Source: Candidatus Aenigmatarchaeota archaeon
GTDB taxonomy: Archaea; Aenigmatarchaeota; Aenigmatarchaeia; QMZP01
Assembly (NCBI GenBank): GCA_030672885.1
Contig: DAOVFN010000017.1
Location: 1 to 10,012 of the forward strand
Length of the DNA: 10,012 bases
Reading direction: 5' to 3'
Below the pieces are notes generated by a model. The model searched no databases, was not told the DNA's origin, and saw only the letters and a list, made by a program, of their open reading frames with translations. Both the position numbers and the translations under genes were made by a program. Of the stretch, positions 5,551 through 10,012 are shown piece by piece; the first letter of the stretch is position 1; every line of letters starts with the position of its first letter.

Positions 5551-5728
5551 GTAAAGGTCATAAATTGGAAAGTGCCTTTTGCTAGTTGTACCTGACACTA
5601 TTCCAAACAGTCTTGCATGCCAATGCGAGAGATTTGCAGTTCTGCTGCAAAGACTTGAAACCGCTGGTTTCAAGAGATGTGCATGCACTCTCGTGCTGAT
5701 GCACAAGATTATGTCAGGTACTATAAAT
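5544..5728. repeat. palindromic foldback repeat (MITE-like), long copy
   Basis: Perfect 10-bp terminal inverted repeats, ATTTATAGTA (5544-5553) and TACTATAAAT (5719-5728). Next is a short stem AAAGG...CCTTT near the left end. A long imperfect hairpin follows, built from GTACCTGACA/TGTCAGGTAC (5588-5597 with 5712-5721), CGAGAG/CTCTCG (5626-5631 with 5688-5693) and CTTGAAACC/GGTTTCAAG (5654-5662 with 5666-5674) around a 3-nt loop. The left about 65 bp and the right end match the shorter element at 6774-6857. It has no ORF of note. It could be a non-autonomous transposable element, a structured RNA, or both. Confidence 0.7.
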
Positions 5729-5811
5729 TCGATTCAGCCAACCCGACTCACCGGTTGCATATAACTGGTGGCAAGGAGCCCAGCAACCAGGCCTTAACAT
5801 GCTTAGTGATG

Positions 5812-5819
5812 TTTATAAA
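5812..5819 (+). promoter_or_regulatory. TATA box of eS8
   Basis: The palindromic TTTATAAA ends 22 nt before ATG 5842. This supports both leaderless expression and that start codon. Confidence 0.6.
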
Positions 5820-5841
5820 CCTATGCGGGCCTATACTATCT

Positions 5842-6234
5842 ATGTCCACATCATGGCACCTGAGGTCAAAGAAGAAGACGACCGGCGGAAGGCTGAGCAT
5901 GTTCAGAAAGAAGAAGAAGACAGACCGGGGAACGCTCTTTCTGGAGACCAGAATAGGAGAGAGGCACGTTAAGATGAAGCGTGTCCGGGGCGGCGGGATC
6001 AAGCCCAAGCTCCTCTCAGTGAATATGATAAATGTCTCTGACAGCAAGGGCAAGGTCAGGCGGGCAAAGCTGCTCTCTGTCAAAGAGAACGATGCCAATC
6101 CGCATTACATCAGGAGGAACATCCTTACCAGGGGCGCGGTTGTCGAAACCGATACAGGCCTGGCAAGGGTGACGTCAAGGCCTGGCCAGCACGGTATCGT
6201 CAATGCAGTCCTGCTCGAAGAAAAGAAGGCATAA
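5842..6234 (+). CDS. rps8e: Small ribosomal subunit protein eS8
   Basis: Archaeal/eukaryotic 30S protein. The product has 130 aa. The core begins LRSKKKTTGGRLSMFRKKKK, the eS8 N-terminal pattern. It continues with KRVRGGGIKPKLLSVNMINV, then DANPHYIRRNILTRGAVVET and LARVTSRPGQHGIVNAVLLEE at the C terminus, all strongly diagnostic. The open frame runs upstream to 5677, through the repeat element. I chose ATG 5842 because it lies 22 nt after a TATA box and gives the usual family length. The basic N-terminal insertion FRKKKKTDRGT is slightly variant but acceptable. It stands alone on the plus strand, with MscS divergent and ferredoxin convergent. Confidence 0.96.
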   Translation: MSTSWHLRSKKKTTGGRLSMFRKKKKTDRGTLFLETRIGERHVKMKRVRGGGIKPKLLSVNMINVSDSKGKVRRAKLLSVKENDANPHYIRRNILTRGAVVETDTGLARVTSRPGQHGIVNAVLLEEKKA

Positions 6235-6337
6235 GCTGTTTCTGAATCATCCCGAATAAGAATATAAGCAAAACGCAAGCAGCGCCATCTATCTAAATCT
6301 GCTATGAACCATTTGGCAGAAAGTTCCCACGAACCCC

Positions 6338-6541
6338 TTATTTGGATTCTATGAGCGCTATTGCCTTCATGGGACAGTTCTCGACACAGGACATGCATTC
6401 AACACAGTCCTCAGGCCTGGCAACATGCGACTTCCCGTCCTTTAGTTCAAAAACGTTCTGGGGACAGACCGAGACACATATGCCACATCCTGTGCATTTC
6501 TCTGTGTCAGCATTTGGAAACTTGTGATCAATCTTTACCAT
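6338..6541 (-). CDS. 2[4Fe-4S] ferredoxin
   Basis: Small electron carrier of 67 aa with two classic cluster motifs. Cys16-x2-Cys19-x2-Cys22-x3-Cys26-Pro and Cys46-x2-Cys49-x2-Cys52-x3-Cys56-Pro each supply three ligands to one cluster and the fourth to the other. No extra domain is present. The spacing between the motifs (about 19 residues, with ELKDGKSHV) resembles small ferredoxin-like subunits of archaeal 2-oxoacid oxidoreductases and generic dicluster ferredoxins. The partner cannot be told, as no redox enzyme is nearby. The start is ATG 6541, preceded by AAGGTG six bases upstream. It converges on eS8. Confidence 0.95.
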   Translation of the reverse strand: MVKIDHKFPNADTEKCTGCGICVSVCPQNVFELKDGKSHVARPEDCVECMSCVENCPMKAIALIESK

Positions 6542-6546
6542 TCATG

Positions 6547-6552
6547 ACACCT
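6547..6552 (-). promoter_or_regulatory. ribosome binding site of the ferredoxin gene
   Basis: AAGGTG lies six bases before ATG 6541. This marks a leadered, Shine-Dalgarno-type mRNA, unlike the leaderless neighbours. Confidence 0.6.
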
Positions 6553-6565
6553 TGAAGCGAATTCA

Positions 6566-6673
6566 GGCGGGTGAACTTCTCCATACCTTTCACAAAGGGC
6601 TTCCTAATTCATCGACCACAGCACACAGGCCTTACATGGTCATCCAAAGGAGTGTATCCGGGCAGTCCCCGCC
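6566..6673 (-). promoter_or_regulatory. possible structured leader of the ferredoxin mRNA
   Basis: A TATA-like TTTTATAG (minus strand, 6708-6701) predicts a start near 6679 and so a leader of about 138 nt. Near its 5' end GGCGGG (6673-6668) can pair with CCCGCC (6571-6566), enclosing a region that contains a small perfect hairpin (6598-6586, CCTTT/AAAGG around GTG). No known riboswitch pattern was recognised. Confidence 0.25.
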
Positions 6674-6700
6674 ATATGAGCAATATAGGGGATAGTATAA

Positions 6701-6708
6701 CTATAAAA
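6701..6708 (-). promoter_or_regulatory. TATA-like box upstream of ferredoxin
   Basis: TTTTATAG on the minus strand, the best box in the 230 bp upstream of the ferredoxin start. The left end of the repeat element at 6774 (TACTATAATA on the minus strand) is a second candidate further out. Confidence 0.35.
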
Positions 6709-6773
6709 CTATCGGCTCTCATTCCCCAGCTCTCGCAGGGGTGTCCGTTGAGTATGAGCTTGTCAAATTCTAT

Positions 6774-6857
6774 TATAGTAAAGGACATAACCAATTGGAA
6801 ATTGTCCTTTGCTGGTTGTATCGGACATCGTTCCAAAAGATTTTGTCCGATACTATA
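6774..6857. repeat. palindromic foldback repeat (MITE-like), short copy
   Basis: Ends are TATAGTA (6774-6780) and TACTATA (6851-6857). There are two perfect internal stems: AAAGGACA/TGTCCTTT (6780-6787 with 6803-6810) and GTATCGGACA/TGTCCGATAC (6818-6827 with 6844-6853). It aligns with the long copy at 5544-5728 in the same order. Between the copies both arms of the second stem change together (TCG versus CCT in the left arm, with matching changes in the right), so pairing is kept while sequence differs. The long copy has an extra 90 or so bases in the loop of stem two. The right end abuts, and gives the stop codon of, the transposase remnant. Confidence 0.75.
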
Positions 6858-7034
6858 GTTTCCTCTTCCTTCCAGGTTTCCTGAGAATGACCTGTCCTTT
6901 CTCAGTGTACTGCCCCCATGACCGCTGTACCTTACTCCTTGAGACCTTCTGGGATATTACCAGTTCCTTTGTTGACATGCCTTTTTGTTTCCATCTGAGT
7001 ATCCAGCGTGTCTTTTTTTGTTGAGTTCTATCAT
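6853..7034 (-). pseudogene. transposase N-terminal remnant (helix-turn-helix, integrase-core type)
   Basis: About 58 codons survive. The segment KKTRWILRWKQKGMSTKEL then VISQKVSRSKVQRSWGQYTEKGQVILRKPGRK matches the N-terminal helix-turn-helix and KPGR linker of archaeal IS481-like DDE transposases. The natural start should be ATG 7034 (MIELNKK...), but a run of seven A (minus strand, 7019-7013) puts the rest in another frame; eight A would restore it. The frame ends at 6853 in the terminal repeat of the foldback element, so the catalytic core is absent. This is a decayed insertion sequence. The A-run could also have been a programmed slippage site when the element was intact. Confidence 0.65.
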
Positions 7035-7101
7035 TTGGCTTGTTGTTGAGAAGGTGCGAAATAATTTCGGGATACCACACAGGGATTGCAGAGAGGCAAT
7101 A

Positions 7102-7109
7102 TTATTTAA
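7102..7109 (+). promoter_or_regulatory. TATA box of the GTPase module
   Basis: TTATTTAA ends 19 nt before ATG 7129 and predicts a leaderless start for the KaiC-like/GTPase fusion and the overlapping Roadblock gene. Confidence 0.55.
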
Positions 7110-7128
7110 GCAGTCCATATAATTATTA

Positions 7129-8292
7129 ATGGAGCACATGAAGATATCAACCACCATACCCAAGCTTGACGAGTTCTTCAGTGGAGGGGTTGAGCCCGGC
7201 TCCAAGGTGCTCATAATATCCGACATGTTAGTGGACAAGGCCATGTTCGGCATAAACATCATGGCCGGCAGGCTCAAGGAAGGCGACAACGGCATCTATT
7301 TCATCAACAACAAGATTCCGGACTACATAAAGCAGAACATCACGGGATGGGAGAGCTTCAAGAAGAAGGTCTCGTTCATAGACGGCATATCATATAGCCT
7401 CGGACAAAAGAGCAGGGAGGAATTCCAGATAAGCGAGAAGACCATAAACGTTAAGCCCTACATAAGGAAGTCCATGGAGGTCTTTGGGAAGGCCCTCAAG
7501 AAGAGAAAGGCTTATGGAACGACCGCGATATTCGATTCCCTTGACTTCTGGATAGGCCACTGGTCAGATGTGGAGAGGTTCGTCAAGGAAACCGAGGACG
7601 CAATCAGGGCCACGCGCACGGTTTCATACTACCTCCTTGCCAACATAGGGTTCAAGCCGAGCAACATCCAGACATTTGCCAAGTGCTTTGATTATGTTCT
7701 CTGGCTCAAGGCATTTGACAGAAAGGGCATAGTGCTCAAGCAGATATATGTCCACAAACCCAATACAAAGTTTGCATTGCCCTTTGAGATAACGGAATCA
7801 GGCATCTCTATGTATATCCCCAAGGTCCTGGTTACAGGTCCCTTCCACGCAGGAAAGAGCTCTACAATAAAGGCGCTCTCCCAGAAACCCGTCAGCGTCG
7901 ACCGGATGGGAACCACCATCTCCATGGACCACGGCTGGGTAGAGAGAGACGGCATGGCGGTCGATCTGTTCGGCACTCCCGGCCAGGAAAGGTTTGACTG
8001 GATACTCAATACACTCTCACAGAGCGTACTTGGCATATTACTTGTTGTTGACTCCACAAAACCCGGGACATTCCAGCGTGCAAAGCAGATGCTTAAAAAA
8101 ATAAAAACCAGGAACATACCAGTGATAATACTTGCAAACAAGCAGGACCTGAAGGGGGCCATGCCGCCAAAGAAGATCGAAAAGGAACTCGGCTTCCCTG
8201 CAGTGGGAACGGTTGCTACAAAGAAGAAGGGCATGGATGATGCCCTTAGGATGCTCTTTGACGAAGTGCTCAAGAGACAGAAATGGTGCTGA
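7129..8292 (+). CDS. fusion of a degenerate KaiC/RecA-like domain and a Ras/MglA-like small GTPase
   Basis: The product has 387 aa. Residues 1 to about 225 have the KaiC layout (TTIPKLDEFFSGGVEPGSKVLIIS, later AIFDSLDFWI in the Walker B place). The P-loop is lost: SDMLVDKAMF stands where GTSGTGKTTF is expected, so this half should not hydrolyse ATP. Residues about 232-387 form a complete GTPase: G1 GPFHAGKSS (237-245), G2 region MGTTISMDHG, G3 DLFGTPGQERF (279-289, with Gln286) and G4 NKQD (337-340). The TTISMDHG pattern fits the prokaryotic MglA/Rup-type group. The ATG at 7129 fits a leaderless mRNA; ATG 7138 is the alternative. It overlaps or abuts the Roadblock gene, a likely GAP or partner. 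Confidence 0.88.
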   Translation: MEHMKISTTIPKLDEFFSGGVEPGSKVLIISDMLVDKAMFGINIMAGRLKEGDNGIYFINNKIPDYIKQNITGWESFKKKVSFIDGISYSLGQKSREEFQISEKTINVKPYIRKSMEVFGKALKKRKAYGTTAIFDSLDFWIGHWSDVERFVKETEDAIRATRTVSYYLLANIGFKPSNIQTFAKCFDYVLWLKAFDRKGIVLKQIYVHKPNTKFALPFEITESGISMYIPKVLVTGPFHAGKSSTIKALSQKPVSVDRMGTTISMDHGWVERDGMAVDLFGTPGQERFDWILNTLSQSVLGILLVVDSTKPGTFQRAKQMLKKIKTRNIPVIILANKQDLKGAMPPKKIEKELGFPAVGTVATKKKGMDDALRMLFDEVLKRQKWC

Positions 8293-8303
8293 GTGAGGAA
8301 ACC

Positions 8304-8672
8304 ATGGGAACAAAGGAAGAGGACCTGAAAAAGATACTGGTTGACTTCGAGTCAACAGGGAATGTCATAGGCTCTGCTGTGGTCAGGCGTGACGGGCTCA
8401 TGATAATATCCAATCTCCCCAGGGAGGTCAACTCCAAGGCAGTCGCTGCCATGGCCGCTGCCATAGTCGGGACAGGCGAGACCGCCAGCAAGGAGCTCAG
8501 CATAGGCGAACTAAACCAGATTGTGGTGGAATCAGCCAGCGGCAAGCTCATATCCATAGGGGCGGGCCCTGATGCCATATTTACGGCACTCGTCAGGGCC
8601 AATGCCAATATAGGGCTTGTTCTCATGAACATGGAGCGCTCAAGCAAGAAGATATCTGTCGTGATAGGTTAG
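8304..8672 (+). CDS. Roadblock/LC7 (MglB-like) domain protein
   Basis: Small alpha/beta protein of 122 aa made of one Roadblock/LC7 domain. These domains dimerise and bind small Ras-like GTPases; MglB is the GAP of MglA. Visible marks are the N-terminal helix (EEDLKKILVDF), NVIGSAVVRRDGLMIISNLP, the alanine-rich helix AVAAMAAAIVGTGETASKEL, ELNQIVVESASGKLISIGAG, and NIGLVLMNMERSSKKI. I chose ATG 8304, shortly after GTGAGG. ATG 8283 in the same frame would overlap the GTPase gene by 10 bp and add MVLSEET. The tight link to the GTPase implies co-transcription and a shared complex. Confidence 0.92.
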   Translation: MGTKEEDLKKILVDFESTGNVIGSAVVRRDGLMIISNLPREVNSKAVAAMAAAIVGTGETASKELSIGELNQIVVESASGKLISIGAGPDAIFTALVRANANIGLVLMNMERSSKKISVVIG

Positions 8673-8732
8673 CTCGCAATCAGAATAGTTTTGTCAGTTT
8701 GAGTGTTCGCATGAGGGGTACCGGCAGAAACC

Positions 8733-8740
8733 ATTTTTAA
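8733..8740 (+). promoter_or_regulatory. TATA-like box of the KaiC gene
   Basis: ATTTTTAA predicts a start near 8762, leaving about 12 nt before ATG 8775 with a GTGGT motif as a weak ribosome binding site. The gene may also be read through from the upstream module. Confidence 0.4.
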
Positions 8741-8774
8741 CCAGCCCCGCATAATATCATTGTACAGTGGTTTC

Positions 8775-9464
8775 ATGGAGAGAGTCAGGACATGCATACC
8801 GGGGATGGACGAGATAATGGGCGGGGGCATACCAAAGAGGCAGCTGTCCCTCATAACCGGCACAAGCGGCACCGGAAAAACCACATTCTGCTGCCAGTTC
8901 ATGCACGATGGAATAAAGAGGTTCAATGAGAGCGGTGTCTACCTCTCATTCGAGGAACAGTCCGATTCCATAAAAGAGAACACAAAGGAGTTCGGATGGG
9001 ACTTCGACGCCCTTGAAAAGACAGGGCGGTTCTCTTTTATCAGGTACGATCCCTATCACATCGAGGATGTCTTCGACATACTTGAATCGAACATACGTGA
9101 GATAAAGGCAACCAGGGTAGTTGTAGATTCCATATCCGCCCTTGGCCTGCATGTAAGGGACGAGGCAGAGCTGAGGAAGATGATATTCGACCTCTCCATG
9201 GTTCTGAGGAAGCTCAACTGCACCTCGGTCATGGTCAGCGAGATTGTTCCGGGCACTACCGGCCTCTCCAGGTACGGGGTCGAGGAGTTCGTGGCTGACA
9301 GTGTCATAGTTCTCTATTACGAAAGGATGCAGTCAACCTTTTCCAGGGCAATCCAGGTGTGGAAGGTGAGGGGCTCCCCTCATTCAGAGAAGCTCCATCC
9401 ATATAGCATAACAAAGAAGGGGATAACCGTCTATCCAGAAGAGGAAGCCTTCATCAAGAGGTGA
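8775..9464 (+). CDS. single-domain KaiC/RecA-family ATPase
   Basis: The product has 229 aa. It opens with the KaiC pattern TCIPGMDEIMGGGIPKRQLSLI. It then shows Walker A GTSGTGKTT (residues 29-37), the paired glutamates Glu60-Glu61 in YLSFEEQ, Walker B RVVVD (114-118) followed by SISALG, the conserved YGVEEFVADSVIVLYY, and a typical end (KVRGSPHSEKLHPYSITKKGI). All catalytic residues are present, so it should bind ATP, unlike the KaiC-like half of the fusion upstream. ArlH/FlaH belongs to the same superfamily and works on the secretion ATPase ArlI. The following gene is such an ATPase, which suggests a similar pairing. An upstream in-frame TTG (8760) would add five residues. Confidence 0.94.
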   Translation: MERVRTCIPGMDEIMGGGIPKRQLSLITGTSGTGKTTFCCQFMHDGIKRFNESGVYLSFEEQSDSIKENTKEFGWDFDALEKTGRFSFIRYDPYHIEDVFDILESNIREIKATRVVVDSISALGLHVRDEAELRKMIFDLSMVLRKLNCTSVMVSEIVPGTTGLSRYGVEEFVADSVIVLYYERMQSTFSRAIQVWKVRGSPHSEKLHPYSITKKGITVYPEEEAFIKR

Positions 9465-9472
9465 CCATATCT

Positions 9473-9480
9473 AATTTTAA
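9473..9480 (+). promoter_or_regulatory. TATA-like box of the secretion ATPase
   Basis: AATTTTAA ends 21 nt before ATG 9502, consistent with leaderless expression. A second AT-rich motif (ATTATAAAC) lies directly before the ATG and is too close to act as its TATA box. Confidence 0.45.
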
Positions 9481-9501
9481 CCCCCTGATGCAATTATAAA
9501 C

Positions 9502-10012
9502 ATGTCCAGGAAAGGCCTGTTCGGAATGGCCCCCCCAGCAACATATCCGAGGTTCGAGTTCAGGGAGCCCAAGCATTTCGTGATAATTCCGCATTTCGAG
9601 AATCTGGCCAAGGTCAATGTTCGCTATCCCCTTCTGCCCCCCCATACCCATGCCGAGATAAAATGGTCCCATGAGAAAAGGAACCTGCTTTACAGCATCA
9701 TAGAGCCCAAGCTTACCAAGAGCGAACTCTCCAAGATAGATATTATAGAGAAGGCGCTCACGGAAGTCATAGACGTGAAGCTCACATCAATAAAAAAGGG
9801 CGGCGGTGCCATAGACTACCTCCAGCAGAAGACTGCGTCCGTCCTGGATGATTTGGGCATGCCCCTGAAGGATGAGAGCTACAGTGTTAGATTATGGTCC
9901 GTAATTGGGCTCCAGAGGATCGGGGACGAGGGGACCGTAGATGCTCTAATTGGAGCATTGTCGGATCCTGATGAAGCAGTGCGGGCGGAGACGGTTTTGG
10001 CCCTCGAAAATA
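9502..10012 (+). CDS. type II/IV secretion system ATPase (GspE/TadA/ArlI-like) N-terminal part with HEAT repeats, partial
   Basis: The visible 170 residues start MSRKGLFGMAPPATYPRF. Residues about 22-122 match the N-terminal domain of archaeal type II/IV secretion ATPases: a YPLLPPHTHAEIKW block, LLYSIIEPKLTKSEL, an EKALTEVIDVKL segment and a YLQQKTASVLDDLGM helix. In the family this is normally followed by a YxxRDFxGxxxIxPLM-type segment and the nucleotide-binding domain. Instead, from about residue 127 the sequence reads YSVRLWSVIGLQRIGDEGTV, then DALIGALSDPDEAVRAETVLALE, which is a PBS-lyase/HEAT repeat. Codon use also changes there. The gene is open to the edge, so whether the ATPase domain follows is unknown. 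Confidence 0.75.
   Translation, partial: MSRKGLFGMAPPATYPRFEFREPKHFVIIPHFENLAKVNVRYPLLPPHTHAEIKWSHEKRNLLYSIIEPKLTKSELSKIDIIEKALTEVIDVKLTSIKKGGGAIDYLQQKTASVLDDLGMPLKDESYSVRLWSVIGLQRIGDEGTVDALIGALSDPDEAVRAETVLALEN
9880..10012 (+). repeat. HEAT/PBS-lyase-like repeat region within the secretion ATPase gene
   Basis: At least one and a half HEAT-type units (helix, RIGDEGTVDALIGALSDPDE, helix). Such repeats form protein-binding solenoids. The segment uses TTA, GTA, ATT, ATC, TTG and CGG codons, whereas the preceding 370 bases prefer ATA, CTC and AGG. Confidence 0.7.

Noticed and set aside
5588..5721. tRNA or tRNA-like RNA in the long palindrome
   Set aside because: No T-loop consensus, no 7-bp acceptor arm with correct D and anticodon arms, and the stems are colinear, forming one long hairpin rather than a cloverleaf.
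5677..5841. N-terminal extension of eS8
   Set aside because: Runs through the foldback element and lies upstream of the TATA box at 5812; the family starts at about ATG 5842.
6609..6836. Minus-strand 75-codon frame as a gene
   Set aside because: It crosses the foldback element and has no start signal. At most its middle is a remnant of the transposase C terminus.
5544..6857. Composite transposon carrying eS8 and ferredoxin between the two repeats
   Set aside because: The repeats are in the same orientation and of different length, the cargo is core housekeeping, and no target-site duplication was seen. Two separate insertions are simpler.
7692..8273. Minus-strand frame of 193 codons opposite the GTPase
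   Set aside because: Antisense shadow of a gene with clear G motifs; no promoter or homology seen.
1..10012. CRISPR array, rRNA or tRNA genes
   Set aside because: No regularly spaced repeats, no recognisable rRNA stretches and no tRNA pattern on either strand by eye; a covariance-model scan was not possible.

Overview
The window is archaeal chromosomal DNA. It carries TATA-binding protein, an Sm-like archaeal protein, and the archaeal/eukaryotic ribosomal proteins eL19, eL37 and eS8 with uL18 and uS2. Many genes have a TATA-like box 19-22 nt before the start codon, as in leaderless archaeal transcripts. A small-genome (DPANN-type) archaeon is possible, but nothing here fixes the lineage. Ile is mostly coded by ATA and Arg by AGG.

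Layout. Positions 1-1855 (minus): a ribosomal run uS2 > eL19 > uL18, with the first bases of another leaderless minus-strand gene at the left edge. Positions 1856-2342: the uS2 promoter, a second TATA-like box and a possible tiny ORF ahead of TBP. Positions 2343-3068 (plus): TBP with a long Lys-rich tail. Positions 3069-3325: no protein gene, but a TATA box followed by a GC-rich foldable stretch that may be a small RNA. Positions 3326-3709 (plus): an AT-rich orphan gene. Positions 3754-4274 (minus): LSm and eL37, a pair often adjacent in archaea; eL37 has its own promoter and a hairpin leader. Positions 4421-5521 (minus): an MscS-type channel whose TATA box lies in the end of a palindromic repeat (5544-5728). 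Positions 5842-6234 (plus): leaderless eS8. Positions 6338-6541 (minus): a 2[4Fe-4S] ferredoxin with a long leader. Positions 6700-7034: a second, shorter copy of the palindromic repeat (6774-6857) abutting a frameshifted, truncated transposase.

From 7129 to the right edge (plus) lies the most interesting part. It encodes a fusion of a degenerate KaiC/RecA-like domain with a Ras/MglA-like GTPase, an overlapping Roadblock/LC7 protein, an intact single-domain KaiC-family ATPase, and the start of a type II/IV secretion ATPase whose N-terminal region runs into HEAT repeats. By analogy with MglA/MglB and with ArlH/ArlI (FlaH/FlaI), I infer a GTPase-controlled switch acting on a pilus- or archaellum-like motor. 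The domain calls are firm; the joint function is inference.

No tRNA, rRNA or CRISPR array was recognised.
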